Assembly: GCA_007644065.1 (NCBI GenBank)
Contig: VJWN01000017.1
Location: forward strand, 620,001-684,000
DNA: 64,000 nucleotides
Reading direction: 5' to 3'
Source of the DNA: Margaritispora aquatica
Taxonomy: Eukaryota > Ascomycota > Leotiomycetes > Helotiales > Discinellaceae
Of the stretch, positions 58,514 to 64,000 are shown piece after piece. The position numbers were made by a program, and so were the translations under genes. The stretch's first letter is position 1. Each line of letters opens with the position of its first letter. A model generated the notes under the pieces. It ran no database searches and was not told the origin of the DNA. It was given only the letters and a program-made list of their open reading frames with translations.

Positions 58514-60025
58514 TTATTTTGCAGTCTTTTCGTATTCCATCCCAAACATATCCTTAAAGCTTTTCTTTGTCTGCTCACAAACAGGCGTAGAGCTCTTATT
58601 CCCCTTCCCCCAATTCTGAAATTCCAATTCAGGATCACACGCCATATCAACCAAATAACCCCACACGACAACCTCCAAATCCTCCCCAAAAAGCTCCATG
58701 CTGATCGCCTCGCCTCCAAACTGACGCTTGTCTCGTATGTTCTCTATAGGGTCCAACTTCGGCGGCCAGCCGCAATGTACAAAGAAAGGACGCGGCATAG
58801 TCGTACAGTTGGTTGCTACGCATACAAAATCAGCGACTGGATCGTATTGCAGCACTTCTGCACCTGGGCCTTCTGGGCCGAGACCAGTAGGGCGTTGGAC
58901 AACAGTGTAGAGCGACTCATTCAAAGCCAGAGCTGCCGCTGCGAAGGTTTCCTTGTCACCTTCTCCGGGACCGCCTTGCCCGGTGAGACGGTAGTAGTAC
59001 TCCCCATATGTGTTGTAGTAAGTCGCAAGGAGCAATGTCTTCGCATGTGTTTTCTTCGAGAGTAGGATCTGGCCTGCTTCGATGGTAGGTCTGCGCTGGA
59101 ACGTCTCGAGGTCGATACCCGTGATATTCGTGAAGAGAGGTGAGAATGTTGGCGTCCAGAAATCACTCCAGAGGATGAAGTGGTGGGTTGTGTAGGGTGC
59201 TTGCTGGAAGAGGAGTTCTGGTGGGTGCACAGGGAAGTTGTCTGAATCAAGGAACAGAATGTCCTCGAAAGATGAGAAGAGCATTGAGTAGACCTTGAAC
59301 TGAAATCCTCCAACGTGAATATTATGCCTAGAGTGTCCAAAAATGTCTGAAAGAACATTGCATTTTGCGTTTAACGCTGGGTAAACAACATCGCAAATTA
59401 AGGGCTCGTATTCCTCTCTGGAGGATATCAGCACTTCAACAGGCAGTTTTGACCCTGTTCGACGGAGCATTAGGAGGCTCAAAAGAAGGATAGGCATCTG
59501 GTGCGGTCCTGCCGTTGTGACGATGCCTCTTGAGCCCTTCTTGTACTCCAACTGCGGTCCGCCATGCTTGATCAAATCAAGAAATAGGCTATGCGCATCT
59601 CGCATCGATTTGACCCAATCGTCTGGCATCTCAATCATACTCTGAGGGCTATCAGTCTTCCATGAATCTGATTGATGTCTTCCTTTCGCGTCGGCTCTTC
59701 TCTCCATCTTTGGCCCATCACATTTTACCCCACCACATGTTGGCATGGTCGCAACCAATATCGGAGCAAACGAGCGCCAGAATCTCGAATGTGGCTCATG
59801 GCGTCTGAAGAAAGAGGTAATTTCGAACTTGAGATCTTGGGACGTCTGTAGATTGCAGGACGGTTGATAGAATAATGCCACAATAACAAAGGTACATAGT
59901 AACGGAATTAGCCGACGTTGACGAACGGGAATTCTAAGCAACTTCATCCTGCCTACCAAGGCAGCACTAACAACCCAAGAAGAGAGATAAAAACAAGGAA
60001 TCGGAGTAATATGTGATGATCTCAT
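58514..60025 (-). CDS. Alpha-1,3-mannosyltransferase-like (Mnn1/PF11051 family)
   Basis: Golgi-type glycosyltransferase, 503 residues, intronless. The N-terminus is a type II membrane anchor: basic residues (RQRR, ~34-37), then LIPLLCTFVIVALFY. The catalytic domain shows RGIVTTAGPHQMPILLLSLL, LPVEVLISS, GGFQFKVYSMLFSSFEDIL and the DxD motif LFLDSDNFPV, then LFQQAPYTTHHFILWSDFW. This order matches the Mannosyl_trans3 family. I kept the first ATG (60025); a second ATG 26 codons later would also give a good type II anchor. Acceptor glycans are not predictable. Confidence 0.9.
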   Translation of the reverse strand: MRSSHITPIPCFYLSSWVVSAALVGRMKLLRIPVRQRRLIPLLCTFVIVALFYQPSCNLQTSQDLKFEITSFFRRHEPHSRFWRSFAPILVATMPTCGGVKCDGPKMERRADAKGRHQSDSWKTDSPQSMIEMPDDWVKSMRDAHSLFLDLIKHGGPQLEYKKGSRGIVTTAGPHQMPILLLSLLMLRRTGSKLPVEVLISSREEYEPLICDVVYPALNAKCNVLSDIFGHSRHNIHVGGFQFKVYSMLFSSFEDILFLDSDNFPVHPPELLFQQAPYTTHHFILWSDFWTPTFSPLFTNITGIDLETFQRRPTIEAGQILLSKKTHAKTLLLATYYNTYGEYYYRLTGQGGPGEGDKETFAAAALALNESLYTVVQRPTGLGPEGPGAEVLQYDPVADFVCVATNCTTMPRPFFVHCGWPPKLDPIENIRDKRQFGGEAISMELFGEDLEVVVWGYLVDMACDPELEFQNWGKGNKSSTPVCEQTKKSFKDMFGMEYEKTAK

Positions 60026-60411
60026 ACTTCAAAAGGAAACAGCGTAGATTTATCTCTTGACAATACCGCAGATCCATTCCATGATCCGAGACAATTGTCC
60101 TCACAATTGTCCTTGAGAAAGGATCGGCTCTCCTTTTCTCGGGAAGGCTTGAATACCGAAAAATGGTGTACCCGAATTTGAATAAGGGAAATTGATTCGA
60201 ATTAACTAATTGATCAAAAAAAATATTTCATGAGATTGTGACAGGACAAAAGTCAAGGCCACTTATCCGCAAGGTGAACAACAGCAGCACGCAAATCAAC
60301 AACGAATAAACACACGAACTCGACAGCTTACTTCCTTGGATGTGTATCTAGCACTAGTTGCTGAATTCTCATTGTAGAAACTGTTTCCATCATGACATGG
60401 GTGAAATTACA
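60026..60411. other. Intergenic region
   Basis: This 386 bp spacer lies upstream of the mannosyltransferase and downstream of the GST gene. AT-rich; nothing else seen. Confidence 0.45.
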
Positions 60412-61166
60412 TTACCAAGTGCTTAGATCAAAGCCATTCCCTTTCTCTATGCCTCTCTTCCAGGCTGGTCGTTCCAGTATCCTCGTCCTCCATGCAGTCA
60501 GTTTTGGATATTGATGCTCCAAGTTTATCCAATCCCGTTGTACAATCATCTCGACTGGCCAACTCAACATGATATCACATCTTCCTAATTCTTTGCCATT
60601 GAACCACATATCATCGGCCAATTGTGTCTCCAGATACCCTAAACACTTCTTGAACTCCGGGCCAGTGTAAAAGTCTTGTATCCCCCTCCTAATCCTCCTT
60701 GGGATGTAAACCAGTGGCCACGGTGTGTTTTTAGCGGCTAAATCGAAGAGAAGCTCAATGGCAGAGAGAGGACCCAACGTTGCCCCCGCAAACGACACCA
60801 ATGTCTCGTCGCGGATCCAATCCGAAGATGCGAATCGTCCAGAAGTATCATATGTGCGGAGCAAATAAGTAACGATGGCAGAGCTCTCGACAATGGTTCC
60901 GACATCAGCCACAAGAATTGGGGCTTTACCCAGCTGTGGAGGAATTGCTTTTATGTCGGGAGGACCTAGGTGGTTTTTTGGATCGCGCTTGTGGCAGACC
61001 AAGTCGTACTCGATTCCAAGCTCCTCAAGGAGCCAGAGTACTCTTTGGGATTGTGAGTCCTGAAGTGGTCAGACTCCTATTCTGGCAAAATGTGATGCTT
61101 GCAACGCACATTGAGATGGTGTAGAGTTGGCTTTTGACCAACACTCTGTGGCACTGACGTAGCCAT
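60412..61166 (-). CDS. Glutathione S-transferase-like protein
   Basis: Two exons. The first (61110-61166) starts MATSVPQSVGQKPTLHHLN at an ATG followed by GCT. The second (60412 to about 61060) continues DSQSQRVLWLLEELGIEYD, the GST N-terminal thioredoxin-fold signature. Then come the substrate/GSH-binding region ending APILVADVGTIVESSAIVTYL, with the conserved E-S pair, and an all-helical C-domain with LGRCDIMLSWPVEMI, the N-capping S/D-type motif. Total ~234 residues. It resembles Ure2/GTT-like fungal GSTs. The 560 bp spacer to the neighbouring dehydrogenase is divergent. Confidence 0.87.
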
Positions 61167-61725
61167 TTGATTTGGTTGGTTTCGATGGTCCTGATGAGTA
61201 TCAGGAAACAATTGAATGATAGAACTCTTCCATCATGTTCAAAATGGCAGCGACAAGCTTCTCAAGGTGTTTGCCCAGTGTCGCACGATCCACACGCTAA
61301 CGAACGACATTCTGGGTCTGATCGTCTGTTCCATCTGGTGAACTTTCTTTTTATCATCAATCTTCTATTGCTTTTATAACACGGGCGATGAGATTCGGTA
61401 TTTGCAAGTGCAAAGCTACCTTATGTCGGAATTGAAGATGACAGAATCACCATGACGCGCATGGATGAAGGAAGCCAAGATGTTGGTTGAGGTTACACGA
61501 CGCCCATCCACACATCTCTTCCGATTCGATCGCGACGACGTCCTCTCATCTCAGCTCTACTACGCCTTCTGCCAACAGCCTGAGACTGAAGCCATAGATG
61601 GGCTCATTTGGTAAAGGGTTGCCACGAGATATATATCAACGTGTCGACCTCTGAGTTTCCTTCTCTTTTTCTTCCAATATAAAACTCACCGCTTCACATC
61701 CAAAGTTCATCAAGCAAATTCCACA
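61167..61725. other. Divergent promoter between GST and D-2-hydroxyacid dehydrogenase
   Basis: This 559 bp spacer holds both promoters. A TATAAAA element at 61678-61684 lies 42 bp before the dehydrogenase start codon. No gene seen. Confidence 0.5.
61678..61684 (+). promoter_or_regulatory. TATA box of the D-2-hydroxyacid dehydrogenase gene
   Basis: TATAAAA 42 bp upstream of the ATG at 61726. Confidence 0.45.
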
Positions 61726-62947
61726 ATGTCTCCATCAACCCAGACCAATTCTAGCAAGCCCATTGTACTACACATTGGCGATCCCGTCAAATGGAACACA
61801 GAGTTTTTTGAGAAGTTCTCGGAAGATTTTATTGTTGTCCGTCCGTCGTTGGAGGAGAGGCAACGAGATGAGTTTATGCGGGGTTTAAAGGAGAGGAGGT
61901 GGGGTAATTTTGCAGCCATCTTTCGCCCCTTCTGGAACACGGGTGGAGAGATGGGGAGATGGGATAGGGAAATGGTGCCACTTATACCATCGTCATGTAA
62001 GATCTTTGCTTCGGCTGGAGCTGGCTTCGACTGGGCTGATGTTGATGTATTGGCTGAGAGGGGTAAGTACTTCCATCGAGTCACTCATTGATATATTCTG
62101 ACATCTTGAAGGAATCTTATACTGCAACAGGTAGATCTCCTGTCCTCAAACAAACAACTCTGAGCTGACACTTGCAGTGCAGCAGCATCAACTGAAGCTG
62201 TGGCTGACTTTGCTATATTTCATATTCTCGCAACCTTTCGGAATCTCAACTGGTGCACCACAGCTGCTCGAGGAACTCCAGCCGACTTCAAGCGATGCCA
62301 TGAGGATGCTGCCGCTATCTCTCACAATCCTCGAGGTCACAATCTTGGCATCATTGGACTTGGCAATATCGGGTATGAGATCGCTCGCAAAGCCTATTTG
62401 GCATTTGGGCTCAAGATCAAGTATTACGATGTGATTCGAAAGAGCGTCGAGAAAGAAAAGGAGGTGGATGCTGAGTTTTTTGATAACTTGGAAAAAATGC
62501 TTGCAATAAGTGATTGTGTTCTTCTGGCCACGCCTGCAAGTCCAGATGGCAAGAAGATTATTTCGAAAGCAAGATTGGACAAGATGAAAATGGGGAGCAG
62601 GTTTGTGAACATTGCTCGCGGAAGCTTGGTGGATGAAGAGGCCGTTGCCGATGCTGTCGAGGAGGGTAGGCTGGTAGGTGTGGGCATGGATGTCCATGAG
62701 AATGAGCCTGTTGTGAATCAACGGCTCAAGGGCATGAGACAAGTCACACTCACGTCCCATAATGCTGGAGGAACCCTAGAAACGTACGTTAGCCTCCGAA
62801 TGTGTTGATTTTGGCTAACAATTCAGACACATGGGATTCGAGGAGCTCGCGATGAGGAACATCGATGCTGTGTTGAAGGGCAAGGAGCCGCTCACACCAG
62901 TCAACAAGCATATGATCGCTCTCCCAGCTGTCAGAAACAATCTTTAG
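61726..62947 (+). CDS. D-isomer-specific 2-hydroxyacid dehydrogenase
   Basis: NAD(P)-dependent reduction of 2-keto acids (glyoxylate/hydroxypyruvate reductase-like), 360 residues. Four exons: 61726-62062, a 19-nt microexon at 62112-62130, 62178-62783 and 62827-62947; summed length is an exact multiple of three. The NAD-binding motif is GLGNIGYEIARKA. The catalytic Arg is R266 (NIARGSLVD), Glu E293 (DVHENEP) and His H313 (SHNAGG), the complete catalytic triad. ASAGAGFDWADVD precedes the microexon, and NSAAASTEAVADFAI follows it, the conserved block between the substrate and NAD domains. The microexon provides ILYCN, which this block needs. Confidence 0.92.
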
Positions 62948-64000
62948 TAAATTGGGAGAAATTGGAGGATAGCGCTTGAGGCATTATAGTGGCGTTTTTA
63001 TGGAGGCAGTCTCAGCTCTAATCTATATCGCAATAGCAAGTACGGAAATTTGGAAATTATAAGCACGATGTTTCTGATCCGGTCAATTTTTAACACTTCT
63101 TACAAAGACATGTCTACAATTGTCTCTTTATATCTCTTTATATCGTTGAGGTCTATTGTCCTTGTTTGTCTTCTTTCATGTCACAATTGTCAGTTTTAAT
63201 TTCAAATCAAGATCTCTATCTCCATTGGAAAAATTATTTTATTGCTATGGGGTATCTCGTCATTCCAGCTCCACTCAAATGCGAGCGCACCTTGGGCAGG
63301 CTAGCAGAGGGAAATAATGCTCCTCGGTGCTTCTATATCTCCATTCCCATCTTTCTCTCTTTCTCGCACGAGCCCGGCATCACTTCATCAACACACCCTG
63401 GCCGAACGACAGCCAACCCTCGAGCAACCGCCCATGCGCCATCTAACTTCTATCTATCATGATTCGCAGCATTCGGACAGCCGGTTTTTGAATGCTTGTA
63501 ATCGATCGTAGCATTATGGCCTGGCTCGTTGCCGATCGGACAGAAGGAGACGAAGTACGTACGGATAGTGTAGTTGCAGGCGCTGCAAAGGACCATGATC
63601 ATAAGACACATCTTTGAGTTTTCCCGGTTTGAATCGTCGGTTTCTTTGCTTGAGTATTGAGCTAGTGGTTGTATTTTGGGTTTGATTCTGATTTGCTTTG
63701 GCTTTTGCGTGCAGTTTTGGCTTTCGCTGGCAAAGATCGAGGATGGTCGTCGGTGGAGGATTCGATGGCAGGGTATGAAGCATGTTTTGGGATGCTTTAC
63801 TTATACTCGATTGTGGTTTATTGTCGTGCTATTGTTTATAAGTCCTCGATGAGACGAAGCTCGCATTAACCATAGTTTCTCTTTTGTTCTATCCTATTTC
63901 TGGGAGTACAGGCGAATGAGTGAGTTGGAAATGATTCGGTGGTAGGTATATTTTCTTTGTTAGTCAAAGAAGCACTCGCTAAGAGGACTCAAGGCTCCCT
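62948..64000. other. Terminal stretch without a supported gene
   Basis: Both strands were read to the window end. Frames at 63166-63462 (+), 63514-63783 (-) and 63669-63869 (+) have no recognisable motif. A gene may start outside the window. Confidence 0.4.

Overview
The window is nuclear DNA of a filamentous ascomycete (Pezizomycotina). The genes carry short spliceosomal introns of about 50-110 bp with GTAAGT/GTGAGT-type donors and CTAAC/CTGAC-like branch points. They are monocistronic, lie on both strands and encode fungal proteins such as the cytokinesis factor Cyk3, a Ste20-type septation kinase, a Crh-type cell-wall enzyme, an Mnn1-like mannosyltransferase and an rvt reverse-transcriptase-related protein. 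The class cannot be fixed from the sequence; Leotiomycetes would fit. I see no intact transposon, rRNA, tRNA or CRISPR array.

Layout. 0.4-3.3 kb: sterol-glucosyltransferase-like enzyme with a Vps13/Atg2-like tail. 3.3-10.0 kb: gene-poor stretch with one degenerate ~150 bp tandem repeat. 10.0-10.5 kb: small secreted protein. 10.5-13.9 kb: gene-free. 13.9-15.5 kb: acidic coiled-coil orphan. 16-25 kb: three membrane transporters (Nramp, ZIFL-type MFS, sugar MFS). 25-28 kb: RING protein and short-chain dehydrogenase. 29.0-31.7 kb: rvt gene. 33.4-36.0 kb: transporter-like membrane domain fused to a DUF3431-like domain, with a probable 6-nt microexon. 37.6-44.6 kb: cyk3 and a Sid1-like kinase, head to head. 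47-50 kb: Crh-like glycosidase and CutC. 50-52.7 kb: repeat-dense spacer. 52.7-54.9 kb: sugar MFS. 55.4-58.1 kb: a decayed gene and two paralogous six-cysteine secreted proteins. 58.5-60.0 kb: mannosyltransferase. 60.4-62.9 kb: divergent GST and D-2-hydroxyacid dehydrogenase.

Functional links. cyk3 and the Sid1-like kinase both belong to septation and share a 1.0 kb divergent spacer. The Crh enzyme and the mannosyltransferase act on the cell wall and on glycoproteins. The sugar and metal transporters, CutC, GST and oxidoreductases are ordinary accessory metabolism.

Most noteworthy: the rvt gene with TGACTC cores upstream; the two secreted proteins sharing an exact cysteine spacing (W-x5-C-x8-C-x11-C-x3-C-x20-C-[WY]-Y-G); the 6-nt microexon in the transporter/DUF3431 fusion; the complete Cys-His-Asp triad in Cyk3; and heptanucleotide minisatellites of unrelated sequence that recur in the intergenic spacers.
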